A stretch of 64,000 nt of DNA from Taeniopygia guttata. Its lineage: Eukaryota > Chordata > Aves > Passeriformes > Estrildidae. The stretch spans positions 4,847,001-4,911,000 of the forward strand of contig NC_133034.1 in assembly GCF_048771995.1 (NCBI RefSeq). Reading direction: 5' to 3'. Made by a program: the position numbers and the translations under genes. Positions 1-13,600 of this stretch are shown here, one piece after another (the first letter of the stretch is position 1; each line of letters opens with the position of its first letter). The notes under the pieces are model-generated. The model was not told the origin of the DNA. It saw nothing but the letters and a program-made list of their open reading frames with translations, and did not search any database.

Positions 1-3000
1 CTCAGTATGATCAGGGCAATAGTGACTGTGCAGCTCCAGCACCAGATGTGTTTGCTCCAAGATTCTCTCAGAAAATTTTTATCCACTAGCTTTACTAAAA
101 TTTAAATACAGACAAAGGCCTGTCCCACAGAAGCTGAAATCAAGACTCCAGAGATTTTGTGCTACTGCCTACACTTAACCCACCTATTCCCTACAGAGTG
201 GGCCTGATAGTGTCTTAGAAAACTGTATTTTTGCCTTCGTCACCTTGATGGCTGAAAAAATAATTAAAAATTATGCCTTAGCTTCCTGCAGCAGCTGACA
301 GCTTGACACTGGGGCCCTATCTAAACTGTTCCTATTCAGCAGGGCTATGAAATGAGGAGGAATGCTTAAATATCAGTGTTGCTTAACTAATGATAATTTT
401 TCCCAGAAATCTGGCAAATATGCAAGTACCACAGTGCTTCCCAGCTCCCCGTGAGTGCCAATCTCATCCCACATGTGTTCCCTGCCCAACTGTCACAGCA
501 TGCAGCACCCCCTCAACTTCCACCCTGCAGCAAAGACACAAAAACTAGAAGCATGAGGGGGTTGTGTATAAAAAAAACAAACTTTGTGTTACAAAACCCC
601 CACCCAATAGTGCATGGCATTCTACCTATATTATTTACACATTTGTATTAAAAATATAGTTTCATGCTGAACGGTGCCTCTATAAGTAAAAACAGATGAA
701 ACTACAGCATACAGGGCTCAGCTGACCAGAAAAGAAGAGGTTGTTACAATCCAAGGTGCTGTCGGTGTAATCAAAGCCCTTTTTTTCCATACAATGTGTA
801 TGCTTAGGGATTTGATCTATAATGGGAAAACCCCTGTGGCAAAGCAATGACAGGCAACAGTGCAAAAGCAGTTTTTATCACCCCAAAACACTGTTTCCAG
901 TGTAGCTGTTCCTGGCAGGACAGTGTTCCAGCTGGAACAGGCTCCACACCACAGCTCCTACCTCAGATGGGGTGACCAAAACAGCTTAGAGCACTTCTTT
1001 AGTAAAACCAGGAGACCATGAAGATATATTTTATAAGCATGTCAAGTGGGAACAAACCCTGGAGAAGTGGAGAAGCCACATCAGCAAGAACACAGAGATA
1101 GTTTAATTGTGAGCAGCTTCTGCTCAATATTAAGCAGTTCAATTGCTAGAGAAGGAAGTCTCTGGGAAGACCAGTTGTAGCCGAAGGAAAATGTCAGTGA
1201 ATTGTGAGCACACTGCAGAGGGTCTGCATGACATAGATGCCTGCAAGAGCAAGAGAACAGCCCCAAAGGCCAAGGAGATCATTCAACATGATGTTCCCAC
1301 AGCCCAGCTCTGACTGGAGCTGTTGTTGTCTCTCACCTTGCTGAGCCTACCCCAGCCACTTCACACAGCCTACAGTTCCAGCAGAAACTACACACACGAT
1401 ACCACGTTATAAACACCTGCAGACTAAGGACTTTGAGAAGCAGATGGTTGCCAAAGACACCCAGTTAAACTTCAGAGAGTCTGGGTACCAACCCAGCCTC
1501 TACCTGCTCTAAGTGTCCCTTCAGAGACAAGATGCTCTGGCAAAACTCTGGCACTCTAGCCAGACCAACTCCTTCTACCAAATCAAGCCTGAACCACCCT
1601 CTGCATTGTCTCTCCCACTTTTAATGTACAATCTTATGTGATTTTTGCAGCAATACTTCCAGTCTGTGTTTCTGAAGTTATCACTTACCTCTGCAAGCAC
1701 ACTTACAATGTCTGGATTTGTGCTGCAAAGCTGTACAGGAGGGTAGGAAGGTTGGACAAAACACTTCTTTTTACATTGAACTATTTTGCTACCTGCAATA
1801 GGAAAACAATAGATGGAAGCAGCAGCTTAATGGGACCCAAGTAAAACACAGAGGCTTTTTGAACCTTTTTCTTGTTTCTGAAGGCATTGATTCAAAGCCT
1901 TCTCAAAGTCCTGCAGTGAGTTGAATCACTTGTTTTATGGGATTACCTTGCAGTGAAAGAGTCTGTGTCACAGTCAACTTATTTTCCACAGCCTTTAGAC
2001 AATTTTCCTTCACAAGGATACAGATCTAGTGACTTAAACACATCAAGTTCAACAAACAAACCACTATTATGGTAGACTAGCACCAATACCCAATGCTTTC
2101 CTCTCTTAACCCACTGCCATGCCCACTGTCACTGTAGACACAGTATCTCTGTTATACATATGTTTTGACAAAGACAGAAGAGATATGGTGCACTCCAGAA
2201 CTGATGTACAAACTGGGCAAAGGGGAAACTGTAGCAGGAATTTAACTTCAGAGTTGAATCATAGAACAACTCTACCTATATTCCTGAATCTTATTCTGGT
2301 AATGTTGCCTGAAAAGAGTTTAACCCACTGCTGCTACTCAGGTAGCAGTTAATCAGCTGCTCACTGCAAGACAGCAGCTTCTAGCTACACTGGGGACTTT
2401 GATGAGGATGCATCATCTTCTTCAGAACCTATTTCAGTAAATATAATTGTTTTGTTTGTCTCTTGTCTCCTAATTTGCTAAAAAAGGACACGTTTTACTG
2501 AATGGATCAATCATCTCACAACCAAGAAGGCAGCAGACACAAAGAAATAAAAAGTTTTAGGTTGTTCAGCAGCTATAGCTTTGTTTTGAAACACAAATAT
2601 TTACCACCAAAAAGAAAACACCAGATGAGGTCACTGTCCCCAAGAGATCAGAGCTCTCTTTCCTTTCAAGTTCTAATCAAAAAAGGCAGAGGGTAAAGCT
2701 TTGTCTCATTCTAGAAATTGACCACCAATTGACCACCAACAAGGTTTGGGAATCAGTTCACACTCACACATGGGATACATGCACATGGACAGGTAAAGAC
2801 AGGCAGGTGTCTCTGCCTGCAATGATCCTGAAATCAGCAAGCCTGAAGTGGGAACAGGCTCTTCTGCACTGGTTCAGCAGCATTTATGAGCTCTGACGCA
2901 TTTATCTGCGCCTGCAAGACGTGTGCTGGCACACAGACGTGTCCTACATAGGCAAAGGGATTGCTGGATCTGATAACACTGGGCAGGACTCTACCCTGTA

Positions 3001-5200
3001 CACATCTTCATGCCCTAAACATGCTCCAAGGGATTAGACTCAAGTTTTGCATATTCAGAATGTAACCCTACTTGTAATTAAACCCTTGGTGACTTCAAGC
3101 TCTTCAGTCTTAACCTCTTCTGCTGGGCAGGGCAGCTATGGCCTTAGAAAAACTGTCTTTTCAAGGTCTGAGACAAGGAGGTAAGGCCGATGTGTCAGGT
3201 CTGCACAGATCAAACTCAGAGTGCATGACTGCTTCATGCACAGTATTATACCTTACAATGCCTCCATTAGGATGCACTTCCACTCTGAGTGCAGCAAAAC
3301 ATTTTTAAACACTTGATACACCTCTAGACTTTGTGGAACTCCACATTGGCAAGTTTTCTTCGAGGCTGCACTGGTTGACAAGAGTGACCCCTCTTACTCT
3401 GTGGAGCAGTGTAAGGCTGTTTTCCTCAGCAGCAGGGTCAGCTACAGCAACCTTCATTCGTGTCCAGCTGCTCGTACCAATTCCTAAATCACCCTTCCAA
3501 ATTGCACTGTGGACTGGATCAGGGAGCTGGTTGGTTATATTTCATCTAGATGTGATAAACCTTCCATTCAGAGCACATCCACAGAGATGCATTAGTATAA
3601 GCAAGGTAGTTACAAGCAAAAGGAAACAAATTCAGATTTTCCACCAAGAAAAATGCCCAGGAAGCAATTGCACTAGTGTTGATTGTCCACATAAAAATTC
3701 AGCTGTGGTGATCTGGAGCTTCCTAGTCCACTGCAGAAGACAGAGAAATGCTAAGAGAAGATAATCAACAGATCCTGCCATGAACTCAGCATGCATGTCT
3801 GGGTTTTCCTGCTTTTATAAGATGAGAGCTTTTGTGGCTTCTGATGGAAGAGACCTTAACCAGAAGGAGGGGGAAGGACAAAGGAAAAAAAGAGATTGCA
3901 AGATTCTATTACCTGACATTAATGTATCTGAATCTGGAACATGCAATAGTCAGGACGAAAGCAATTCCCTCCTCCAGGCTGAAACATGAGCTTGATCAAG
4001 TAGGTGTCCAAAGCAGGGTTAACTTGCATTTGTTGACCATGAATTTCATTGTCTCCCTTTTTTCCCTCCACTTTGGGCTGGAGTGTTTCCGTGACTCTGA
4101 AAGGCAGTTGGGTGCAGTAGCTGCTCTAAGTGTTTGGGATCAGGTGATCCACATGCCCACCCATGCTCAGGGAAGAAGAAAAACCTCACAATGTCTTCTC
4201 AAGCTCTCTAGTGCATTCTGGTTGGAAAAGAACTGCTACAGGTCTTGGACCATCAGTTCAGCAAGAGCCAGAAGGCTCTTGGTGCTCTGCTTCTTGCCCA
4301 GCCTGCAGATCTCCAGTGTGTCACTGAGCACTGGCATGACAACAGGAAACATCTGGCCAGATGTTAAAAAAAATACTGCCAAAGGTGCTCAGGGTGGACT
4401 CACTTTAGTCAAAGTGATTCAAATCAATCTTAATGGTATTTAGGAATCAGCAAACAGGAAATCTTGTTTTGAAGTCACTAATATTATCTGTTTCTAAGAG
4501 AAGGTGAGTCAGACTGACCTGCTCACTTGTATCTGAACACAGCTCATTGCTAGGGTTTCTCTCTCAGCAAGAAAAGGAGAAAAGCAATGTGTATTTAAGC
4601 AATTTTACAGCTGATACCAATCAGAAATAGGAATATGTCCAGGGTGTTTTGTACTTATGTTGTCTTAACTTCCTGTTGCTAGTGTATGCACTCTTGAACA
4701 TTCAAAAAAAAAAAAGGCAATTTAAAATGCAAGGAAAATAGAAATAAAATTATGTCTTTAAGTGTTAAATTAAACTATCAAACATGAAGTTGAAAAGGGT
4801 TTTGGAATGCAGAAAAGCACTCAAGACCAAAACACAATCATTCTTATACAGGTACTGAACTGAGTCAACTGTTGAAATGACTAAGCAGTTGGAAACCAAA
4901 AGCCTTCTCTGGGGACAAATTCAAGACTTCTGAGATGTTGCAAGCTCAGATAAGTCTTTCTTTCTGAGCTAATTCAATTTGTCCTTTGACTATGAGGAGC
5001 CAGAGGGCTAGAGGAAAAAAAAATCTACTACATATTAGGCAAGATTAATTACTTTTCACAAAAAGTCTGAAGAACCACCTCAACATAAGCAATGCTGGTT
5101 GCTTATATTTTAAAAGTCACTCAAATTTTATGTCATGCTTTCCATCATTCAGAATTTCAACTAATCCTCATAGCTCTGATATTTTTGTTTTACAGCGAAG
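1..5200. other. No proven gene; AT-rich intergenic or intronic DNA
   Basis: No open frame here resembles a protein family I know, and no run of consistent splice sites links the short frames together. Stops are frequent in all frames apart from two overlapping plus-strand frames at 3333-3764 and 3832-4443, which look like chance. A short codon-biased minus-strand stretch at 4237-4357 is described as a separate finding. I see no recognisable repeat here. In human, the gene upstream of STK25 is BOK; I looked for its BH-domain exons on the minus strand and did not find them. Confidence 0.5.
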
Positions 5201-5211
5201 AAAGGGCTTAA

Positions 5212-5260
5212 ATTGGAATTGATGATCCTAAGTGTTCTTCCAACCTAAATAAATCTATGA
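5212..5260 (+). repeat. CR1 LINE 3'-end fragment
   Basis: A short stretch resembles the CR1 3' end in plus orientation: a diverged version of the family's 'gatgatc...ttccaacc' segment followed by a 'tctatga' end. It is too diverged to assign to a subfamily. Confidence 0.4.
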
Positions 5261-6495
5261 AATATTTACTTACCTACATAAATAAACTCTAAATGAAAAT
5301 ATGCACCAAAAGACCCATTTAGCATTCCAAAAACTTCACCTGAGCAATGAACTCGTTGCCTGAAGTGACAATGAGTGCAGTATCCCACAGGTGATTTGGG
5401 GGATTTAACCTCTAGCCAGGTTAAATCTGAAGTGTCTCAGCAGCAAGGAGGAGGTTAATAAGTAAAATAGAAGAATTAGAGGAAGTGTTTTCAAAGAATG
5501 AAACAGAAACTCATAAAACTACAGTTCTGGGGAAGAGAGTTATCTCATTCCAGAGACCAGACTCAGCTGAAGTGTGGAGTTACTTCAGTATTTGTAAGTT
5601 AGTGGTTTTAGGGGGAGTTCAGTGCTGTTCAGCATCATTACATGTGGCAAAAACAGTGACAATCAAATCTCACATTTAAGAACTGCTCCTTTGGATAGGA
5701 GCAAGCAATGAGAGAAACACTCCCAGGTAGCTTTTCACTGCCACCAAGACTCTAGATGCAGCCAAACAGATCTCCTTCTTCATGAGGAAGCCAAGCAGCC
5801 TCTGAGCTGTCTTGTATACTTCCTGCCATATGTTTGGTGTTTAAGGGACAGTGGTGCCCCTAGTAGAAACCTCAAAGTAGGGTAGATGAGTAATTTAATA
5901 GACAATCTTGATCTAAAAGAAGTAAATGCTGATCATCATGAGTTATCAGAGCAAAGCCAGCTTCACACAGACCTGCACAGGGTCTGTGTCTTTCACCAAT
6001 TCCCAAAGCACATCTTCACTTAAGGTTCAACTTCTCATATCCTGGAAACCAAAGACCAGTTTCTCTGGATAGAAGCCAAGGCAGGATACAATATCTTGCT
6101 GGCATTAACATACACACAGTATTTTGTTATTAGGAGAAATTTAGTCTTTGTGACTTCAGTTGTAGAAGCAGCTGTGAGTTCATCAGGTTCACACTGCAGC
6201 AGCCTGGAGTGATTTACATAAATTATGAGTGAACCTTGCAGAACCTCAGGGGATAGAGCTGTTAAGGACAGCTTTGGCCCAGACAGCAGAGACCAAGGAA
6301 GTGCTCATCAATGAACAGAAGTTTGATGCTGGCACTGAGCCCCTCAACACAAAGAGGCCTAAAAGAGCAGGTAGCTTTGCACCTCCTTGCTTTACAAGAA
6401 GACAAAAAGAAAGCTCTTCAGAATCTTAATTCAAGCAACTATTAACTCAATCAGATAACTGCATCTTCCTGTTTCAAAATGCTTCTGGACAAATC

Positions 6496-6578
6496 TAGTT
6501 GAAGATGTCCCTGCTCTTGCAGGAGGGTTGAACTAAATGACCTTTAAAAGGTCTCATCAAACTTGAACTATTCTATGA
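6496..6578 (+). repeat. CR1 LINE 3'-end fragment
   Basis: Plus-orientation CR1 3' end: 'gatgtccctgctcttgcagg', then a degenerate 'ttgaactaaatgacctttaa' and the terminal 'attctatga'. This is the conserved last ~80 bp of avian CR1, truncated at its 5' side as usual. Confidence 0.7.
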
Positions 6579-6579
6579 A

Positions 6580-9050
6580 ATAAAAGAGGAGTCTTTCATT
6601 AATTTCTGGTTTTCCCTTCTACAAAGTATGTTGGGAGTTAATGGGAGCATGGACTCAGTTCAGTTCAGTTTTTTCCTCTGAAGTACATGAATATTAATAA
6701 TTTGCTTTATTTAGTGTTATATTTTAGTTTAATGGCTTGAAAAAAAGCATGTTTTGGTAAGAAAAAAATGCTGTCAGGAAGGGGAATATCAGCTGTCACA
6801 TCCTCTCTAGGTTTTGTCCATTAAACCTTGCATGCTGAACACAGACCCAGGGATCAGCACTACATTGTGTTTTCTTCACCGTGGCTCTCTACACACAATA
6901 GAAACCCTGAGTTTCTTTTCCAGGAGTCTCCAAATAGCTTGCACATATTGGTGCTGGCCTCACAAAGCAGCAGCTGAGGCAGTGGAAGCACAGAAAGTGC
7001 CGTGTAATTTTCACAGGGGAAAGCTGGAACACAGAGGGATCAGAAGCACCTCAGAATGAATTAGGAGATTATTTTGAATTGCAGAGATCTTTGCACACAC
7101 GTGTGACCACACTGTGGTTTTACCTGAATTACAGCTGAGTATTCCTGTTCCTAACTGGGACAGGAGTGAGAAAGTAGGTGTTTGGCCAATCTGCACAGGC
7201 AATAGGCAACCAGAACAAGATTATTTTCTCCAGCACTTCTGGACAGTACCATTTGTCTCCTTATTTTTCTGGGTGGATAACTCAGAGGGGACTCAATCAC
7301 ATTTTAGCAGCTCCAGTTTAAAAGCAAGTCTGACCCACTGAAGCACAATGCCATGCTGTCAGTTCCAGCAGAGCATTTTTCCTCTGTTTCAAGGAGCTTT
7401 TAAAACAATTTTCATAGGTATTACATGGTACCAGATGGGAGTTAACCCTGAAGTACTCAGTGAGGGCCAAGTACATCAGCCAGATAAACTATGTGTCAGC
7501 AACTATCCCTTATAGCTCTATTAAACAGGGGCTCTCCCCACTCACTTGCATACAGCTTCCACGGCAGCCAGATGAAACAGGCAGCAAAGCAAAAATCTCC
7601 CCAGAATTACATTAGTCACATCCATTCCTGCCTCTGCACAGCACAGAGGCCTGCAAGAACCCAGAATTCAGCTCAATCCTCTTGAACTGCCTGCTAGCAC
7701 TACCCAGAAACACAACTCGGAAAAACAAGCATTCCATGCTCCTGCTTGGAGGAACCATCATTTAATTTAGTGATTAGTCGCTGTGGGAAGCAAAGGGTTG
7801 CTGAGCCAACAGAGTGTCAGCTGCACTTTGAGCTTTACAGCTGCAAGCATCACTCTTGCTTATTCCACTCTGCCAGCAAGATTGAGAGATAAATGCTCTT
7901 TTCTTTGCTCAACACTCAAGACAGCCTCAAGAGCCACACTATCAGCAGAAAATCAGCCATGTGCAGCCAATATTGCAAGATTTATAGTGATACAGTCTGA
8001 AAGCAGGAAGGAGACTGATGTAGCTTTAACAGCCTGCTGCAGTCTCCATACAAGCATAGATCTGAAGAGCCATCATCAGAGCCAGTGGATTTCCACAGTA
8101 CCAGCTCAGACTGATCTGTCTTGTATGGGTATGGATTTCTCTTTGAATTCTCCCTGGCTGTCCTACAATGAGAACCATTTAAGACCTGGAGCAGGACATT
8201 ACTGCCAAAACAAAACAATCACTTTATACTTTCCAATAGCTGTGATGCACCCAAATAGAGCATAACTAATATCCTATGCCTTACACCAAAGGAAGGAACA
8301 ATTTAGATTCAGAGTGCTCTGTGATCCTAGTTTCCTTTGTTGAATTCAGGTAAGGTACTGCTGCACTTCAAAGTCTCCACCAAAAAGAAAGGTGACAATG
8401 GAGAACATCCCCATTTAAAACAGTCAGTGTAGCTTGCAAGCTCAGGCAGAAACTGTTTTGGCATGAGCTTGACTAGCATCTGCTCTACAGAAGCTCGGGG
8501 GCCAAGTCCAGACAAAAACTATAATCCACAGCAAAGAGTAAAACTGCCAATGAGTCCAGCTCTTGCTTCTTTCTGTAGAAGCGCATTCTTTCCTACGGCT
8601 TGAAAGCTCCACTTTGCACTGGGCAAAACCATATGCCCTGGGAACATGAGGGATTCAAAATAACCCTCTTGTCAAGAAGATAACCTGCCTTCTGTCCCTA
8701 CAGCAGTAGTGTTCAACTGCATAATGCAGCAATAGCGCTCTTCCACATCACTGCTCTCCACAATACCACTCCAGTCACAAACCACTCCAGCCTCTTGGTA
8801 TCCAAAAGGAGACAGAAATAGCTCCTCTCCAAACAAGCACCACACCACCAAGAGAGTTGTTCTTGCAGCACATTTTATAGGGAAGTTTGACCCCCCCCAC
8901 CTATCCTGCTAAGTAATTCTACCTTTAGGGAGAGTACTTAACACCCAGCTCTCAGGCTAACCACTCTGCTCCACAGCTCTGTTTATGCTATGAAAGTGCT
9001 CCCACTTCTCAGGGCTCTCCAGACTCAAGGTGTCTAAGCTGCTGCTGCAA
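6580..9050. other. No gene seen
   Basis: Only short open frames occur on either strand, none with recognisable domains or paired splice sites. I see no tandem repeat or structured RNA gene. Confidence 0.45.
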
Positions 9051-9051
9051 A

Positions 9052-9132
9052 TAATCATAGAATCATAGAATGGTTTGGGTTGGAAGGGACCTTAAAAGTC
9101 ATCTCATTCCAACCCCACTGCCCATGCCCCTT
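9052..9132 (-). repeat. CR1 LINE 3'-end fragment (minus orientation)
   Basis: The stretch begins with two tandem copies of the CR1 3'-terminal octamer ('aatcatagaatcatagaa') and continues into the conserved 'tggtttgggttggaagggac' block. Seen on the plus strand, this is a CR1 copy inserted in minus orientation, cut short after ~80 bp. Confidence 0.9.
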
Positions 9133-9339
9133 AGTGACTCCGAAGATAAGGTGCCAGACCTAATATCAGCCAGCCAGCATGTCCCTAGTCACCTGGTGGC
9201 TGTATCCATCTCCCTTCACAGTTATTGTCACCCTCCATGATACTGTCTGGTTTACCCTTACCATACCTGAATTTTTAATGTGGTACCCTGGGTAGACAGA
9301 AGAAACTGAACCAGAGTTGGCCCCACTCACACAGCAGGA

Positions 9340-9830
9340 AAGCTCAGAGTCCCAGGACAGAGATCCAGGCGCAGGCCACCACCCACACTGCCCCCTCCTT
9401 TGGGAGGGAGATATCGGCTTCAAGGCTGGATGAAGAGCTTGGAGCTCCTGGCTTTGAGCACCGCTTCGTGCAGCGGCACGAAGGGCTGCATGCCCCACGC
9501 AGGAAAGCGATGAGCAGTAACAGAGCAGCGGGGATTTGGCAGGAGCAGTGCAGCCGCTTGCTGCAAGGGACTGGCTGGGGCTGCCGGGTGCTGCAAATCG
9601 CTGTTGCCACCTGCTGGCACCAGCACAGAGCAAACCAGGCTGGCTTCCAAAACCTCTTCCCTGCCCAGAGCCATCAGTGCTCCCTGACAGCACGGTCAGC
9701 ACGGCGAGGGCGCTAGGAGGGCTCTCCATGTGAGGAAGGGGGAACAGCTGGAAAGGCCTGAGCTGCTGCAGGCTGAGCAGCCCCAGGAGCCAGCAGCAGG
9801 CTCGTGTCCCCATCTCACACACACACCAGC
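9340..9830. other. GC-rich patch with overlapping open frames, unassigned
   Basis: GC content and CpG frequency rise here relative to the flanks. Long frames stay open on both strands, the longest on the minus strand at 9166-9822 (218 codons). None resembles a known protein, and the conflicting frames argue that this is composition rather than coding. It could be a small CpG island, a distal regulatory element or an unrecognised exon. Confidence 0.3.
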
Positions 9831-10221
9831 TGCCCCATTCCCCAGGGACATTTCACATCAGGCCATACCACACTGCTCTGCCCAGCTCTCCCAAGGATAC
9901 CTGCACAGCCTCTCCGACAGCAGTGTCATGACAAGTTTCTCGAGATGGACAAAACAATGCAAATCTGGGTATTTTGAGTAATTCATACAGAAAAATCTAT
10001 CAGTGCTTGAACCAACCATGAAGATTTCACAACCCAGAGCAGGTAGGATGTAGAGCGCTAGCTCTTGAGGTCCTTCCCTCATGGTTTGTTTTGGCCATAA
10101 ATAGCTGGAGCAAGCCTGCAGTGGTACTAGACACTGTCTACTGACCAGCATTCTTTGCTTTTATCAGAACATGGGGCTCCAGACTAACCTTCCCTGGGAG
10201 AAGCATGTACAAAGTGGGGAC

Positions 10222-10618
10222 AATGGAGCTGGGGAAGGGTCTGGAGCACAAGTCTGATGAGGAGGAGCTGGTGGGGGCTCAGCCTGCAAAAAAGCTCAAG
10301 GGCAACCTCCCTCTGCTGCCTGACAGGACGTGGAGCCAGGCGGGGGTCGGGCTCTGCTCCCCAGGGAACAAGGGACAGGACAAGCGGAAACAGCCTCAAG
10401 TTGTGTCAGAGGAGGTTTAGATTGCATATTTAGGAAAAATTTCTTCCCCAAAAGAGTGGTCAGTCTCTGGCACAAGCTGCCCAGAGTAGTGGTGAACTCA
10501 CCATTCTGGAGGGAGAGTGTAGATGTGGCACTTGGGGACACGGGCTGGTGCTGGGGGAACAGTTGGGCCCAATGGTCTGAGAGGGCTTTTGCAGCCCATA
10601 GGATTCCGTGATTCTGTG
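10222..10618 (+). repeat. CR1 LINE 3'-part, about 400 bp
   Basis: Plus-orientation CR1 covering the 'ggagctggggaagggtctgg' block, the 'ttcttcccc...agagtggt' block, the 'ggcacaagctgcccagagta' block and the terminal 'ggattccgtgattctgtg'. The frames open across it (for example 10205-10420 and 10330-10611) are by-products of the repeat. Confidence 0.9.
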
Positions 10619-10619
10619 T

Positions 10620-13600
10620 CTTACCACACATTTTCATACCCACCCACCCCCTCACCCCTTTTCTGTCTGACCCAAGCAGGTATGCAACAGATGGGAATAC
10701 AGTAATACAACTGCAGCATTTTACCTTCAAGTAGGAAGGCAGCTCTGAGATGTCTTGCTGAAAAGTTCCTTGTTCTCCAAAGTATAGATCGAGGGTAGAG
10801 GACATCAGGAGAGAAGGCTACAGGTGCTCTGGTGATTCACTACACACTCCATAGCAAAAAGGAAAAGCTGAGTTACTTTAGTGGGACATTTAAGAACACC
10901 TCAGACAAAGCTTCTTGCAACTATTCACACCCTTCTCTGGACTTCATAGAAACATAGCCAGGTGTGTCAGCTCATTGGGCCAAAGCTGTAAATACCTGGG
11001 TCAGGATTTCTCTTATATATGAGAGTGTTTGTTCCACACTGCCAGCAGGAAACATCAGCATTTTTTAAATAGCTGCCTTTTTATAGAGAGAAGAGATAGC
11101 AATTTTGACTAACACATCTCTGATAAAGGCTCCAGTTCTGTGGACAGGAAAAAGCAGACTCCATGGGCACACAAAACTTGCCATGGGAATGGGGACTGCA
11201 GCACAGCTTACTTGTAAGTAGCTTTCATAATTGATGTAGGGTTTAGGGGCTGGGTGTTGAGCAGAAGACTTATTTAAATATTACATTTTTATGTCACCGG
11301 CTTTTAACCAAGGTTTTTTTTATTATTATTATTATTATCATTCAGGAGGTTAATCCCTTTTCTTTAACAGAAAGAACTAGAAAAGGGAGAAGGAAAAAAG
11401 TAACAATCTTATCCTCTTGAAAAATCATACAATAGAGAAGACTTAACTTCTAAAAAGCAGTAAGAAACCTTAACAATAGAAGAAACCCCAAACAAGAGAT
11501 GCCTTTGTTTTTCAGCTTGATTTCCCCACAGAATCAAGGCTAAGGCAGCCACTCAGCACACACAGCAAATATATGAGTTTACAGGTGTAGGTATTTGACT
11601 TGTCCCTACTCAAAGCTCTTGACCAATTTTAAAAAGCATGGAAACAGGAGTAGGAACACCAAAAGCATGAAAAACATAAATTTTTGTGAAGCAAAAGTAA
11701 GGACAGGTAAGAACTTACTCATACTTGCCATGAAGGCAGACTGACCAGCAGAATCAGAATTAGCACAGAAGGAAGGGAGAGCAGCAAGGCTGGCTCAGCC
11801 CTGAGATCCCCCTGCTCCATCAGCAACAGGGAACTCCCTATCATCCCCACCTGCTCCAGGAACAAGGTAATCCTCCATACCACCCCAACAGACCCAGGAG
11901 GAGCTTACTCTGACAGCCAGAGGCAGGAGAAAACACAGTCCTGCCCAAAGTTCCCTTTCCCACAGCCCTGCTTCCCAGGGCCAGGGGAAAGCTGTAATCC
12001 TGAACACTCAGAAACTGAAGTCTTGTAGGCTTGGCCACTCCAGCACATAATCAACTCTCTGGTGCTTTCCTCTAGCTGAAATATCTCCTCTTCTGCAGTT
12101 GCTTAGCTGGCTTTTTGCAAACATGGATCTCTTGGAGGCAGGGACTGAGTTTCCTTCAGTGGAGGTAGATGGTGCAATGCACAGGTAACTTTGGGGTACT
12201 AAAGCAAAAATTATATCTATACACATCCACAACTTGTAGAATGACTGTTCTGTAGTCACAATTGCTAAAATAAAGAGGGAGAACTAGCTCGCTAGGAATA
12301 CAGCACTGACTGAAAACCAGGGAGCAAGACTTTGGTTCCAGTTGATACATTCTGGAAATAAAATGGAGGTGATGATGGACACAAACATGCCATAGACAAC
12401 CATGGAGAAGTCAGGCACACCTGCTTCCCCAGCATCAGCATTTGTTTCTGTATGCTTCTGAGCACATTAATAATCCTCTCCCCTACAAAACAGGCCCAGA
12501 AACAGCTGCCTAACAACAGAACAATCATCTCTAGGCCCTGTACCCCCAGCTTGTCCCAAACAAAGTGTCCAAAGTGACCAGCTACTGATCCATAAATGGT
12601 TTCCTCCAAGTGATGCCAGACCAAACCCCCCCACACAATCTCTCCTGCCCCAGCCATAGAGCAACAGGCTACAAAGCAGATGAGGAAAAACACCAGCCCA
12701 CATTTGAGCTCCTCTGTGTCCTGTGCTCCTGAGGCAGCTTTAGCAGTTTCAGAAGGAATCGCCATGCTAACACCACATGACAATCACCGTAATGAAAGAC
12801 TTATCCTGAACTGACAAAACCAATTAATTGGTACTCCTATGTGTATGTTCAGACTCAGCACATTAATTAACGTAAGACTTCTGCCCTTCTGTTGGCCTTA
12901 TGCCAACAGTGGCTGAATTAATGACTGCCCATTGACAAAAGGTGGAGAGCTGAGGCATTGAGGTCAAATGATCATTAAGTAGCATACACAGGGACTCAGA
13001 AAACAACTCACCCCTTGGTCCTTGCTACAGTGGAACCAGAGCAGAACTTCGCTATCCTTCCTTTCATGGTTCATGTGAAGCTTTGGTTTCTCTGTCTGTT
13101 CGTAGATCTCCTAAGTAAAGGTGCCATGCTTGGAAGAGGGCTGTTTATGTGACAAGATGGTCTGATTTTGTGGGGCTAGAAGCCTGGTCCTGCAGGTATA
13201 AACTCACGGCCCCAGCAATCCAAGGATCCTACAGGCAAGAGCTTTGTGCAAACCTCCCAGCGAGGTACAGCTGATTTAAATACAAAACCAGAATCTCACT
13301 GCAGGAGTTTTTGATACCTGTACTCTATCTATTTGATGTTTTCATTCAGGTACCTCAAAGTGCTGTTTGATTTGATCAGGGGCAGAGAAACAGAGAGAAG
13401 GGAGACGGATGGGGGAGGCAATGCAGGAGGGAATAAGAGGACTGTGGGGGAGCTGCTGGCTGCTGCCAGACCCATCTGTTCATGCAGCGACAGCTCCAGG
13501 GCTGCTCCTCTCGCTACAGCTCACCTGTTTCAGGGCAGCGCCAGCTCCCCATTAGAAGCAGCAGGTTGTGATAAAGGCTTTGTGCCTGCTTTGTTCACTG

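Noticed and set aside
3832-4443. 203-codon plus-strand open frame
   Set aside because: It overlaps another frame, has no domain, signal or splice context, and its length is within what 128 kb of both-strand sequence can produce by chance.
9166-9822. 218-codon minus-strand open frame
   Set aside because: It runs through a GC-rich patch in which other frames on both strands are open too, and shows no protein similarity.
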